The position numbers and the translations under genes were made by a program. 46,019 nucleotides of DNA, from positions 1 to 46,019 of the forward strand of contig UQEW01000006.1 in the NCBI GenBank assembly GCA_900540145.1, written 5' to 3'. Under the pieces are notes generated by a model. That model searched no databases and was not told the origin of the DNA. It saw only the letters and a program-made list of their open reading frames with translations. The DNA is from an uncultured Eubacteriales bacterium (GTDB taxonomy: Bacteria > Bacillota > Clostridia > Peptostreptococcales > Anaerovoracaceae). Shown one piece after another: positions 25,329-33,492 of the stretch (position 1 is its first letter; the number at the start of each line of letters is the position of its first letter).

Positions 25329-25553
25329 ATGAAAGACATTGAATACGGGCACATAGAGATAAGACTAAAGGAAATCATGGAAAATCAAGGAATAAGCATA
25401 AATAAACTTGCCTGCCGTGCAGAAATGCAGCGTACTCAGTTAAAGAAATACATGAATAACAATGTCCAACGCGTTGATCTGGCTATCCTTTGCAGACTTT
25501 GCTACTGTCTGGAATGTGATCTGAGCGATCTGCTCGTATATAGTAAAGAATAA
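25329..25553 (+). CDS. Small XRE/Cro-type helix-turn-helix regulator
   Basis: 74 residues, a single lambda-repressor-like domain: IEIRLKEIMENQGISINKLA, then the recognition region CRAEMQRTQLKKYMNN and a YCLECDLSDLLVY tail typical of short Cro-like proteins. The ATG at 25329 has GGGAGG at 7 nt, which rules out the upstream in-frame ATG at 25305. It is transcribed away from the BrxL operon across an 87-bp gap that contains the operon's -10 element. A role as its repressor or activator is therefore likely but inferred from position. Confidence 0.85.
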   Translation: MKDIEYGHIEIRLKEIMENQGISINKLACRAEMQRTQLKKYMNNNVQRVDLAILCRLCYCLECDLSDLLVYSKE

Positions 25554-25621
25554 AACTTTAATTATCATCAATTCTTTTCCACGCACCATCTCTGCTATAT
25601 CAGGCTCTCATCCCCACCCCC

Positions 25622-25649
25622 TTGACTTTTGTCTTATTCCCACTATACT
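25622..25649 (+). promoter_or_regulatory. Sigma-A promoter of thrE
   Basis: TTGACT (25622-25627), 16-bp spacer, TATACT (25644-25649). The start would be near 25656, 29 nt before the ATG at 25685. Close to consensus. Confidence 0.75.
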
Positions 25650-25684
25650 TTTGTAAGTGGAAACAATTATTGAAAGGATACGTC

Positions 25685-27013
25685 ATGACAAAAGCTACTA
25701 TCAAATCTAACCACATGCATATAGATTGGCATGATTATACAGGTAACGCAAAGGGCAAGCCTATATCAGAGGCCAGCTTGTTTGTCAAAGCTGCGTTTAT
25801 CGGCAGAGTCGGGCTGATGTTACTTTCCTGCGGTACCGGGGCTTGGCGGATAAGAAGTTCTATGAACACTCTTTCTGAGCAGCTGGGTATTACATGCACT
25901 GCCGAAATAGGGCTTACAACTATCGTCTACACATGTTTTGACGGGCACAAGACTTATACCAATTCCCTCTGTCTTGATAATACCGGGGTAAATACCAATA
26001 AGCTGGATAGATTGGAGCGATTTGTAGAAGGCTTTTCTAAAGAAGGGATAAATATGTCTGCAGAGCAACTGCATACCATGCTTGATAAAATTCAGCATGG
26101 CAGTGGCCTTTACACGCCTTTGAAACTGGGGCTGGCAGCCGCTTTTGCGTGCGCTGCTTTTACTTTTTTGCTGGGAGGCGGTCCGGCAGAAATGATATGT
26201 GCGTTTATTGGCGCCGGGGCAGGTAATTATTTAAGAAGCAAACTTATTAATAAACAGTTTACCTTGTTCTTATGCGTAGTATCTTCAGTAGCACTCTCAT
26301 GTTTCGCTTATGCGGTTTCCATCCGCATCGCGGAAGCTGTCTTCTCCGTACCCGTCGGACACGAAGCAGGATATATATGTGCAATGCTTTTTATCATTCC
26401 CGGTTTTCCGTTTATCACCAGCGGTATTGACTTAGCCAAGCTGGATATGCGTTCCGGCCTGGAAAGGCTTGCTTATGCTTTGATGATTATAATCATTGCG
26501 ACAGCTACCGGCTGGGTAATGTCTTTGCTTTTAGGCCTTGAACCGGAAGAATTTCCGAATCTGGTTTTATCTCCTGAAATACTTTTGGCGCTCAGATTTT
26601 TAGCCGGTTTTGTGGGGGTTTTCGGGTTTTCTCTCATGTTCAACAGCCCTGTAAAGATGGCTGCTTCGGCGGCGGTCATAGGGGCTTTTGCCAACACTCT
26701 CAGACTTGAGCTGGTGGATTTATTGGGTTGTCATGCTGCCGTAGCCGCCTTCATAGGATCCCTTGCTGCGGGGCTTCTGGCTTCATTGATGATGAGCCGG
26801 CTTGGTTATCCAAGGATTTCTGTTACGGTTCCATCTATCGTAATAATGGTTCCGGGGCTGTATCTCTATCGCGCAGCATACAATATGGGGCAAATGGCGC
26901 TTGGAGTTTCAGCAATGTGGCTTGCATCTGCTCTCCTGATAATTCTGATGCTGCCCCTCGGTCTTATATTCGCCAGAATAATAACTGATAAATCTTTCCG
27001 CCATGGGGCGTAA
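25685..27013 (+). CDS. thrE: Threonine/serine exporter family protein (fused ThrE)
   Basis: About 442 residues. The N-terminal cytoplasmic part (about 1-135) is followed by about ten hydrophobic segments, matching the single-chain ThrE type that joins the two exporter halves (DUF1212-like and DUF3815-like) split in some bacteria. Proton-driven export of threonine or serine is the known activity of the family. The frame is open to 25622, but a promoter occupies that extension and GAAAGG lies 7 nt before the ATG at 25685. It is a monocistronic plus-strand gene whose end faces lysS. Confidence 0.85.
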   Translation: MTKATIKSNHMHIDWHDYTGNAKGKPISEASLFVKAAFIGRVGLMLLSCGTGAWRIRSSMNTLSEQLGITCTAEIGLTTIVYTCFDGHKTYTNSLCLDNTGVNTNKLDRLERFVEGFSKEGINMSAEQLHTMLDKIQHGSGLYTPLKLGLAAAFACAAFTFLLGGGPAEMICAFIGAGAGNYLRSKLINKQFTLFLCVVSSVALSCFAYAVSIRIAEAVFSVPVGHEAGYICAMLFIIPGFPFITSGIDLAKLDMRSGLERLAYALMIIIIATATGWVMSLLLGLEPEEFPNLVLSPEILLALRFLAGFVGVFGFSLMFNSPVKMAASAAVIGAFANTLRLELVDLLGCHAAVAAFIGSLAAGLLASLMMSRLGYPRISVTVPSIVIMVPGLYLYRAAYNMGQMALGVSAMWLASALLIILMLPLGLIFARIITDKSFRHGA

Positions 27014-27042
27014 CCCGTAGAAAACTTAACCCGTAGAAAACT
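27011..27042. repeat. 16-bp tandem duplication at the thrE stop codon
   Basis: TAACCCGTAGAAAACT occurs twice in tandem, at 27011-27026 and 27027-27042, followed by a partial third copy (TAACCCG). The first TAA is the thrE stop codon. It looks like a recent slippage duplication. Confidence 0.9.
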
Positions 27043-27065
27043 TAACCCGGCGCGTGGTTTTGCTT

Positions 27066-27097
27066 ATACAAAAAGCAGTCTCGCAAAGAGACTGCTT
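27066..27097 (-). terminator. Terminator of the lysS transcript
   Basis: A perfect 10-bp stem (27073-27082 with 27088-27097) has a 5-nt loop and is followed on the minus strand by CTTTTTG. It lies 28 bp beyond the lysS stop. It may also stop thrE read-through from the other side, although there is no T-run on that strand. Confidence 0.8.
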
Positions 27098-27124
27098 GTC
27101 GATATTAAACGATATTAGATGCTA

Positions 27125-29149
27125 TTAATATAGTTTGGCTCCTGCCGGAATGAAGTCGTCTACCATAAGCAGGTTTAGTCTTTCTTCTCCGTCCTCGCTG
27201 CAAAGGGCTGAAAGGAGCATTCCGCATGAGTCTACCCCCATCATCTTTCTCGGCGGCAGGTTGGTTATGGCTACCAGCGTTTTGCCGATAAGCTCTTCAG
27301 GTTCATAGTAAGCATGAATTCCGCTGAGTATGGTTCTGTCCTTGCCTGTGCCGTCATCCAGCGTAAACTGCAAAAGTTTCTTGGACTTAGGTACGGCAAT
27401 GCAATCCTTTACCTTAACTACTCTGAAATCCGACTTGCTGAAAGTCTCGAAATCTACCATGTCCTCAAAGAGCGGCTCTATTGTAACCTTGGAAAAGTCA
27501 GGCTTCTTAATCTTCGATGTAAGACCTGCTTCGCCGGTCGTCTCTCCGGACTGACAAGGCACAGCAGCGGTCTTCTTCTGTTCTGCAGAGCGTTCCGCCG
27601 ACTTGTCCTGTCCCAGCGGCTTCATGGTTGGGAACAGTATTATATCTCTTATGCTCGGAGCGTCGCAAATCAGCATTATCATCCTGTCAATGCCTACGCC
27701 CAATCCTCCTGTCGGCGGCATGCCCACCTCAAGAGCATTGACGAAGTCTTTGTCCATCGGATGAGCCTCATCATCTTCGCCGAGATCCAGCTGTCTCTGC
27801 TGCTCTGCAAAGCGCTCATACTGATCTATAGGATCGTTGAGTTCAGAGAAAGCGTTGGCGATTTCCCAACCGTTGATATATGCTTCAAATCTGCGGGTTA
27901 TGCGAGGGTCTTCCGGATCTCTCTTGGAAAGAGGCGAAATTTCTACCGGATGGCCTATGACGAACACCGGCCCGTCCAGATAACCCGGCTCATCCTCACA
28001 GAATTCTTCAAACATTTCAGCAATTATCTTGCCTCTGGTCCACTTGGATACTTCTTCTTTGTCCATGCCCTTTTCAATGGCAGCTGCCCTGGCATCTTCG
28101 TCGCTGTCTATTTTATCAAAGTCAACTCCTGTTATCTCTTTGACTGCATCTTCCATCTTGAGCCTTTTCCACGGAGGAGTAACATCGAATTCTTTTCCCT
28201 GGTATGTGATTATAGGAGTGCCGTTGACTGCCATGGCAGCCTTGTATACGATCTGCTCTGTCACGTCCATGACGCTTTCCATATCACCGTAGGCCATGTA
28301 GCATTCCATGTTGGTAAACTCAGGATTATGATTTTTATCCATTCCTTCGTTACGGAACATTTTGCCCATTTCGTATACACGGTCCAATCCGCCCACTATC
28401 AATCTCTTAAGATAAAGCTCGTTGGATATTCTCAGCTTCATATCCAAATCCAAGGTATTGTGGTGAGTATTGAACGGTCTGGCATTGGCTCCGCCTGCGA
28501 TTACAGTCAGTATAGGCGTATCCACTTCCAAGAAGCCATAGTCGTCTTCCAGCACGCGTCTCACTTCTTTGATTATTTCTGCCCTCTTGGTAAAAACGTC
28601 TCTGACCTCCGGATTGACGATTAAGTCTACATATCTCTGGCGATATCTGAGGTCAGTGTCTTTGAGGCCGTGCCATTTGTCAGGCAATATCTGAAGCGAT
28701 TTGGTAAGCAATACAACTTTGGCGGCTTTGATGGAAACTTCTCCGTGCTTGGTTTTGAACACGGTTCCTTCCACGCCTACTATGTCTCCGATGTCATAGC
28801 CCTTGAACCACTGGTATTCTTCGTCGCCTATAACGTCTTTTCTCACATAGCACTGGATTCTGCCCTGCTTGTCTTGAATATCGATAAAGGACGCTTTTCC
28901 CATATTTCTGAAAGCCATTATTCTGCCGGCGCAGGAAACCTCCTGGTCTTCCATGGCGTCAAAGTTCTCCTTTATGTCCATGCTGTGAGCCGTCACATCC
29001 CACTTTTCAACTAAAAACGGGTTTCTTCCGGCGTCCTGAAGAGCTTTGAGCTTGTCTCTCCTGATTTTTCTCAGCTCATTTAAACTTTCTTCTGATACTT
29101 CAGTCTCTTCCTCAGAAACCAAATTATCTTTTTTCTCTTCCATGCTCAT
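27125..29149 (-). CDS. lysS: Lysine--tRNA ligase (class II) with C-terminal tRNA-binding domain
   Basis: 674 residues, about 170 more than the usual bacterial class II LysRS. After a short acidic helix comes the OB-fold anticodon-binding domain (about 70-170). The catalytic core follows, with motif 2 (YEMGKMFRNEGMDKNHNPEF) and motif 3 (GLGVGIDRMIMLI). A variable linker (about 525-565) then joins an EMAPII/MetG-beta-like tRNA-binding domain (FETFSKSDFRVVKVKDC, ISGIH-like LSGIHAYYEPEEL, NLPPRKMMGV) that fills the last 105 residues. That domain is usually found on methionyl-tRNA synthetase or as a free protein, and should increase tRNA affinity. The start ATG has GAGAGG at 9 nt. greA lies 57 bp upstream. 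Confidence 0.96.
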   Translation of the reverse strand: MSMEEKKDNLVSEEETEVSEESLNELRKIRRDKLKALQDAGRNPFLVEKWDVTAHSMDIKENFDAMEDQEVSCAGRIMAFRNMGKASFIDIQDKQGRIQCYVRKDVIGDEEYQWFKGYDIGDIVGVEGTVFKTKHGEVSIKAAKVVLLTKSLQILPDKWHGLKDTDLRYRQRYVDLIVNPEVRDVFTKRAEIIKEVRRVLEDDYGFLEVDTPILTVIAGGANARPFNTHHNTLDLDMKLRISNELYLKRLIVGGLDRVYEMGKMFRNEGMDKNHNPEFTNMECYMAYGDMESVMDVTEQIVYKAAMAVNGTPIITYQGKEFDVTPPWKRLKMEDAVKEITGVDFDKIDSDEDARAAAIEKGMDKEEVSKWTRGKIIAEMFEEFCEDEPGYLDGPVFVIGHPVEISPLSKRDPEDPRITRRFEAYINGWEIANAFSELNDPIDQYERFAEQQRQLDLGEDDEAHPMDKDFVNALEVGMPPTGGLGVGIDRMIMLICDAPSIRDIILFPTMKPLGQDKSAERSAEQKKTAAVPCQSGETTGEAGLTSKIKKPDFSKVTIEPLFEDMVDFETFSKSDFRVVKVKDCIAVPKSKKLLQFTLDDGTGKDRTILSGIHAYYEPEELIGKTLVAITNLPPRKMMGVDSCGMLLSALCSEDGEERLNLLMVDDFIPAGAKLY

Positions 29150-29206
29150 CTTGTAGTACCTCTCTAAATGTACTTTTGGGTTATCTTAACGTTTTACTCA
29201 TCTAAA

Positions 29207-29680
29207 CTATTTGCTTATGTCAACGATCTTATAATTGATGATTCCATCCGGAACCACGATTTCAACAGTATCTCCTTTTTTCTTTCCTAAAAGGTGCTTT
29301 CCGACTTCGGATTCGTTTGAAATCTTACCGTTGAAAGGGTCCGCTTCTGTAGATCCTACTATAGTAAAGGACATTTCTTCTCCTGAATCGATATCCTGAA
29401 CAGTGACTTTGAGTCCTACGCTTACCTGGTCTGCGCGCATTTCCTGTTCGTTGATGATCTTAGCCTTTCTTATCATATTTTCAAGCTTTAAGATTCTCTC
29501 TTCCAGCTCTGCTTGTTCATTCTTGGCCGAATCATATTCGGAGTTTTCAGAAAGGTCCCCATAAGATATAGCCTCTTTTAATCTCTCTGAAACTTCTTTT
29601 CTTCTTACTGAAACCAGTTCTTCATGCTCTGCTACTATTTTGTCATACCCTTCTTGGGTCAATAAAATCTCTTCTGACAT
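29207..29680 (-). CDS. greA: Transcription elongation factor GreA
   Basis: 157 residues, the normal GreA length. The N-terminal coiled-coil hairpin carries the LSENSEYDSAKNEQAELEERI segment, whose acidic tip residues enter the RNA polymerase secondary channel and stimulate cleavage of backtracked RNA. The C-terminal FKBP-like domain follows (GKISNESEVGKHLLGKKKGD). AAAGGAG lies 8 nt before the ATG. It is placed between the racemase pair and lysS; the greA-lysS neighbourhood is common in clostridia. Confidence 0.96.
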   Translation of the reverse strand: MSEEILLTQEGYDKIVAEHEELVSVRRKEVSERLKEAISYGDLSENSEYDSAKNEQAELEERILKLENMIRKAKIINEQEMRADQVSVGLKVTVQDIDSGEEMSFTIVGSTEADPFNGKISNESEVGKHLLGKKKGDTVEIVVPDGIINYKIVDISK

Positions 29681-29739
29681 CCTTATTTCTCCTTTCGACT
29701 TTGTTTATAGCCGTGCCAAATATTATATCCCACAGATGG

Positions 29740-30783
29740 TCATTTGTCAATGAATTCAAGGCTTACACTTTTGCTCTTTGTAAGATATACCAACGCCCCA
29801 TAGCTTAAGTCGAAAGTGAGTATATCCCCCAGTTTATAATCCTCTTTTGAATCTTCAATATCAACTACTGTATAATCATGAGAGACATCTGATATTTTTA
29901 TGCTTTTATCCACAGGATACAGGGCGTCTGTGTGGCAATAGTCAATCAGCCCTATATCCAAAACGGCTTTTCTTCTGTCCTTTTTGCCTTGGCTGTTAAC
30001 GTCTACTATACTGGCAATTTCAGCTTCCAGCCTGAAAGCATCGAAGTAAAATCCACTCATATCATATCCGTAGACCACTCTGTTGGTGTGAGCCAGCATA
30101 ACTTCGCCGCCTATTCTGAGGTGATTGATCTTGGCCGGCATATCTTTATCCCACACCCTCATAAGGCTGCTGCTGGCTCCTCCTGAAATAATATCCAATG
30201 GACGTCCGATTATACCTTCAATTTTATCGGCAGCTGCTGCCAATTTTTCCAAGGTTTCGACAGTGGGTTCTATGGCTCCGTAGCATCCCACATTGGTGCC
30301 CAATCCTGCAAGATAGATATTATCAAGTTGGCTTTCTGCCATAACGCATGCCGAAATCAGTTCTTCTTCATCAAAGAAACCTTCTCTCAGATCCCCTACA
30401 TCTATCATCAAGAGAACTTGATGTATCTTTCCCTGTCTTTTAGCTTCTTCATCAAGAGCTCTTATCACCTGAATCTCCGTGTTGAGACTTATATCCGTCA
30501 ATCTTACCACATCTTCTATCTCGCTGAGCATAGGCGTCCTAATCAGCATCAGGGAAATGTCGGGATGACGCTCTCTGATTCCCTCAAACTGCTCAAGCCT
30601 GGACGTGCCGATTGACTTGACTCCTCCGGATATGTAAGTCTCTGTGACCTCCGGCAGCCCGTTGACACCTTTAATGACACCGGTTATCTCCACATTGCAC
30701 TGCTTACATCTGGCGATAGTCTTTTCCACATTGTTCTTGAAGTGATTTAAATTTATTAAAAGTCTGGGATAATTGCCGCTCAT
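29740..30783 (-). CDS. Orr-like alanine racemase family protein (second copy)
   Basis: 347 residues, fold-type III PLP enzyme. The PLP lysine is in ITGVIKGVNGLPE (about K39), and the TNVGCYG, SGGASSSLMRVWD and GYDMS segments are shared with the ornithine racemase gene just upstream. The two proteins are clear paralogues along their whole length. It may be a second ornithine racemase, a racemase for a related amino acid (for example lysine), or a duplicate with changed specificity; the sequence alone does not decide. It follows the first copy by 64 bp in the same direction. Confidence 0.78.
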   Translation of the reverse strand: MSGNYPRLLINLNHFKNNVEKTIARCKQCNVEITGVIKGVNGLPEVTETYISGGVKSIGTSRLEQFEGIRERHPDISLMLIRTPMLSEIEDVVRLTDISLNTEIQVIRALDEEAKRQGKIHQVLLMIDVGDLREGFFDEEELISACVMAESQLDNIYLAGLGTNVGCYGAIEPTVETLEKLAAAADKIEGIIGRPLDIISGGASSSLMRVWDKDMPAKINHLRIGGEVMLAHTNRVVYGYDMSGFYFDAFRLEAEIASIVDVNSQGKKDRRKAVLDIGLIDYCHTDALYPVDKSIKISDVSHDYTVVDIEDSKEDYKLGDILTFDLSYGALVYLTKSKSVSLEFIDK

Positions 30784-30847
30784 GATGATACCCTCCCGAC
30801 AGAGTTCGACAGAGAAAGTTTATTCTTTGCCATTTTCTCAAAATACA

Positions 30848-31936
30848 TTATACAAAAGCTATATGCACATTTCGGCAGTTGGTGAGATATACGATGGTGG
30901 CATAGCATATGTCAAAGGTCATTATATCTCCAACTTTGAAATCTCTTTCAGCATCCTGCACATCAACGATGGTATGGTCGCTGGAAGCTCCCAGTATTTC
31001 TATTCCTTTTTCCATCGGAATAAGGTCCTCCGGATTGCCGTAATCTACCTTTCCTACGGCCAGCAATGCTCTGCGCCTTATACCTCTGTCCACATACTCA
31101 GGTGTATGTCCAAAAGCATCTACAGCGATAGTTCCTATAGGATAAGTAGGTTTATCCTTAACCTCTATAACTTCCGCTTTGAGCCTGAATACATCTTGAT
31201 ACATCTGCGACATATCATAGCCGTAAAAGACATCCAAATCTCTGGCCAGCAAGATTCCTTCTCCTATTCTTAAAAGGTTGACCCTTTCAGGAATATTGCC
31301 GTCCCATATTCTCATCAAGCTGCTGGTGGCTCCTCCTGCTATATATTCCAACTGACGACCCAGGCGTTCTTCTACCTTTTCTGCCAGTTCCACCAGTTCC
31401 TCCAGTTTGTCCACCGTCGGCAGAATGGAGCCGTAGCATCCTACGTTGGTTCCTATTCCCACAAGCTGTATGTTGATAAGCTTGTTTTCTATATATTCCG
31501 CTACGTTGAGAAGTTCTTCTCTGTCCCAGTATCCTTCTCTCAAATCTCCCATTTCGGCCATCAAGATAATCTTATGAAGTTTGCCTTGCCTTCTGGCCTC
31601 TTCATTGAGAGCTTTTATCACTTCCAGCTCGCTGTTAAGGCTCATATCAGTGATTCTGATAACGTCTTCTACTTCGCTGAGCATAGGTATTCTTATCATG
31701 ACCATAGGCTTAGTAATGCCTGCGTCAATGGCGTCCTCCAGCTGCTCCAATCTGGATGAAGCTATCATTGCTGCTCCTCCCTGATCAAAAGCCTTGGCTA
31801 TTTCCGGGATTCCATTGGCTCCTTTGATAACACCCATTACCTGCACTCCCTGGCCTCCGCACTTTTCTACTACGGTAGCCACGTTATGCTTAAGGTGCTC
31901 TAAATTTATTTCCAGCCTAGGATATCTCTTTTCCAT
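30848..31936 (-). CDS. orr: Ornithine racemase (Orr)
   Basis: 362 residues, PLP-dependent fold-type III racemase. The PLP lysine is in VMGVIKGANGIPE (about K38); conserved segments include SSRLEQLEDA, MAEMGDLREGYWD, GTNVGCYGSI and ITGGATSSLMR-like AGGATSSLMRIWDG. Orr converts L-ornithine to D-ornithine, the substrate of ornithine aminomutase in the clostridial reductive/oxidative pathway. The ort genes are 29 kb away at the left edge, so the pathway is split over at least two loci. It has a good GGAGG site and begins 38 bp after deoD. I assign orr to this copy rather than the next because it reads as the closer match; the two could be swapped. Confidence 0.8.
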   Translation of the reverse strand: MEKRYPRLEINLEHLKHNVATVVEKCGGQGVQVMGVIKGANGIPEIAKAFDQGGAAMIASSRLEQLEDAIDAGITKPMVMIRIPMLSEVEDVIRITDMSLNSELEVIKALNEEARRQGKLHKIILMAEMGDLREGYWDREELLNVAEYIENKLINIQLVGIGTNVGCYGSILPTVDKLEELVELAEKVEERLGRQLEYIAGGATSSLMRIWDGNIPERVNLLRIGEGILLARDLDVFYGYDMSQMYQDVFRLKAEVIEVKDKPTYPIGTIAVDAFGHTPEYVDRGIRRRALLAVGKVDYGNPEDLIPMEKGIEILGASSDHTIVDVQDAERDFKVGDIMTFDICYATIVYLTNCRNVHIAFV

Positions 31937-31974
31937 ATTACAGTTCCTCCGAATTTATGCGATTTTGCAGGGTT

Positions 31975-32682
31975 TTATGCGATTTCCAACGCTATCTCCA
32001 TCATTGCCGTAAAGGTCAGCTGCCTTTCTTCCGGAGTTGTTGCCTCTCCCGTAAATGGATTATCTGAAATCGTGCAAATGGTCAGCGCATTTTTGCCTGC
32101 TCTGGCTGCATTCATATATAAAGCCGCAGCTTCCATCTCTGTGGCTAAAACACCCATCTTCTGCCACTTGGAAAGGCTTGCTGAGTCATCATAGAAAGCA
32201 TCTGATGAATATATATTTCCCACTTTTACTTCTATGCCTTTCTTCTCAGCTGCATCTATAGCCTTCTTTAAGAGCTGATAGGAACATATCGGAGCATAAG
32301 TTCCCGGCAAATCAAACTGTGCAGCATAGTTGGAATTGGTGCAAGCTCCCATACCGAAAACTACGTCTCTTACTTTCAGCGAAGGATCTACCACGCCGGC
32401 AGTGCCTACCCTGATTATATTTTTGACATCATAAAAGTTAAAAAGCTCATACGAATAAATAGCCATCGATGGCATACCCATGCCGGATGCCATTACTGAA
32501 ACTCTCTTGCCTTTGTAAGTGCCGGTGTATCCTTGTATGCCTCTGACATTGTTAACCAAAACCGGGTTCTCCAAGAAGGTCTCCGCGATAAATTTGGCGC
32601 GCAGAGGGTCTCCCGGCATAAGCACAGTCTCCGCAAAATCTCCTGCTTTAGCTTCTATATGTGGTGTAGGAATGTTCGACAT
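31975..32682 (-). CDS. deoD: Purine nucleoside phosphorylase, DeoD type
   Basis: 235 residues, the normal size for the hexameric DeoD class. Signatures: IEAKAGDFAETVLMPGDPLR (phosphate-binding), GMGMPSMAIYSYELF and LATEMEAAALY (ribose-binding), ending with CTISDNPFTGE. It cleaves purine (deoxy)nucleosides with phosphate to give base and (deoxy)ribose 1-phosphate. It is the first gene of a likely deoD-orr-racemase-greA-lysS run and has its own promoter and a leader hairpin. Confidence 0.96.
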   Translation of the reverse strand: MSNIPTPHIEAKAGDFAETVLMPGDPLRAKFIAETFLENPVLVNNVRGIQGYTGTYKGKRVSVMASGMGMPSMAIYSYELFNFYDVKNIIRVGTAGVVDPSLKVRDVVFGMGACTNSNYAAQFDLPGTYAPICSYQLLKKAIDAAEKKGIEVKVGNIYSSDAFYDDSASLSKWQKMGVLATEMEAAALYMNAARAGKNALTICTISDNPFTGEATTPEERQLTFTAMMEIALEIA

Positions 32683-32722
32683 CTTTTCTCCTCCTTAAAT
32701 CACTGTCTTGAATTCAATGCAA

Positions 32723-32746
32723 ATTCATGGCTGAAAAGCCATGAAT
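32723..32746 (-). promoter_or_regulatory. Leader hairpin of deoD
   Basis: A perfect 10-bp inverted repeat (32723-32732 with 32737-32746, 4-nt loop) lies between the deoD promoter and its ATG at 32682. It could be an RNA stem in the leader or an operator. No T-run follows, so it is not a classic attenuator. Confidence 0.5.
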
Positions 32747-32766
32747 AAGCGTATGCATTATTCTTT

Positions 32767-32795
32767 ATTTTACCTAATTTTTGCTCAATTAACAA
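32767..32795 (-). promoter_or_regulatory. Sigma-A promoter of deoD
   Basis: Minus strand TTGTTA (32790-32795), 17-bp spacer, TAAAAT (32767-32772). The start would be near 32760, giving a leader of about 78 nt that contains the hairpin. Confidence 0.6.
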
Positions 32796-32821
32796 GCAAA
32801 AAGTAAGGTTTTCAGAAGTCA

Positions 32822-33454
32822 CTATGCTTTTCTATATAACTCTTCATACTCCTCTCTGAGCATGGACATCAGATGCACGTCATAAAGGACTCCGTTCTTA
32901 CGGCAGTTCTTGCGAAGAACGCCCTCGTACTTAAATCCCAGGGACTGATACAAATACGCCGCCGGATTGCCGGTATAATGGTCCAGATAAAGTCTCTCAA
33001 GGCCAAGATGATTAAAGCAATAATCCATAATGCCCAGCATAGCCTCTTTTCCCAGGCCTTTGCCTCTAAGCTGCACGTCTGCAATGTAAATACGCCAAAG
33101 TTCCGCTTTCCACTCCGGCTCTATGTCAGCAAGCACTATTCTGCCGATAGGCTTAGGTTCTGCACCGCCCTCTGCGCCCTCCATGCCTTCCGCGCCCTTC
33201 AGCAAGATGGTAAATTGCCGGGCGCTAGGGTCATCATCATCTTTGATAAATTTTCTAATCACTTCTTCCTTAGTCTGACCGTCTCTAATGCTAAAGAACT
33301 CTGTCACTTCCGGTCTCTGCTCCCACGGGTAAAAAAGTTCTATCTCCTCCCAGCGAGAAGGTCTGATCACAAGGCGCTCTGTCATTATGACTTTCTCTCC
33401 AACCTCTCTAACTTCTCCAACATCTCCTGTTTCTCTCAGTTTGATTTCCGGCAT
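32822..33454 (-). CDS. GNAT-family N-acetyltransferase (RimJ/RimL-like)
   Basis: About 210 residues. The acetyl-CoA-binding segment is LRGKGLGKEAM, followed by LERLYLDHYTGNPAAYLYQSLGFKYEG, as in GNAT enzymes that acetylate protein N-termini, amino acids or antibiotics. The substrate is not evident. The frame is open to 33496, but AGGGAGG lies 7 nt before the ATG at 33454. The N-terminal stretch after it (RETGDVGEVREVGEKV) looks like a non-conserved extension, so a later start is also possible. It is the last gene of the prfB-tex-phosphatase-addB direction, 38 bp after addB. Confidence 0.85.
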   Translation of the reverse strand: MPEIKLRETGDVGEVREVGEKVIMTERLVIRPSRWEEIELFYPWEQRPEVTEFFSIRDGQTKEEVIRKFIKDDDDPSARQFTILLKGAEGMEGAEGGAEPKPIGRIVLADIEPEWKAELWRIYIADVQLRGKGLGKEAMLGIMDYCFNHLGLERLYLDHYTGNPAAYLYQSLGFKYEGVLRKNCRKNGVLYDVHLMSMLREEYEELYRKA

Positions 33455-33492
33455 AGTATAACCTCCCTTTTCAACGTGCTTTTTCTCCCGTC

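Noticed and set aside
27314..28624. 436-codon plus-strand open frame inside lysS
   Set aside because: It is antisense to a highly conserved gene, encodes a Cys/Phe/His-rich sequence with no recognisable domain, and lacks a start site.
32778..32802. Terminator for the GNAT gene (TTTGCT/AGCAAA pairing)
   Set aside because: The stem is 6 bp of A/T-rich sequence overlapping a better promoter assignment for deoD; too weak to call.
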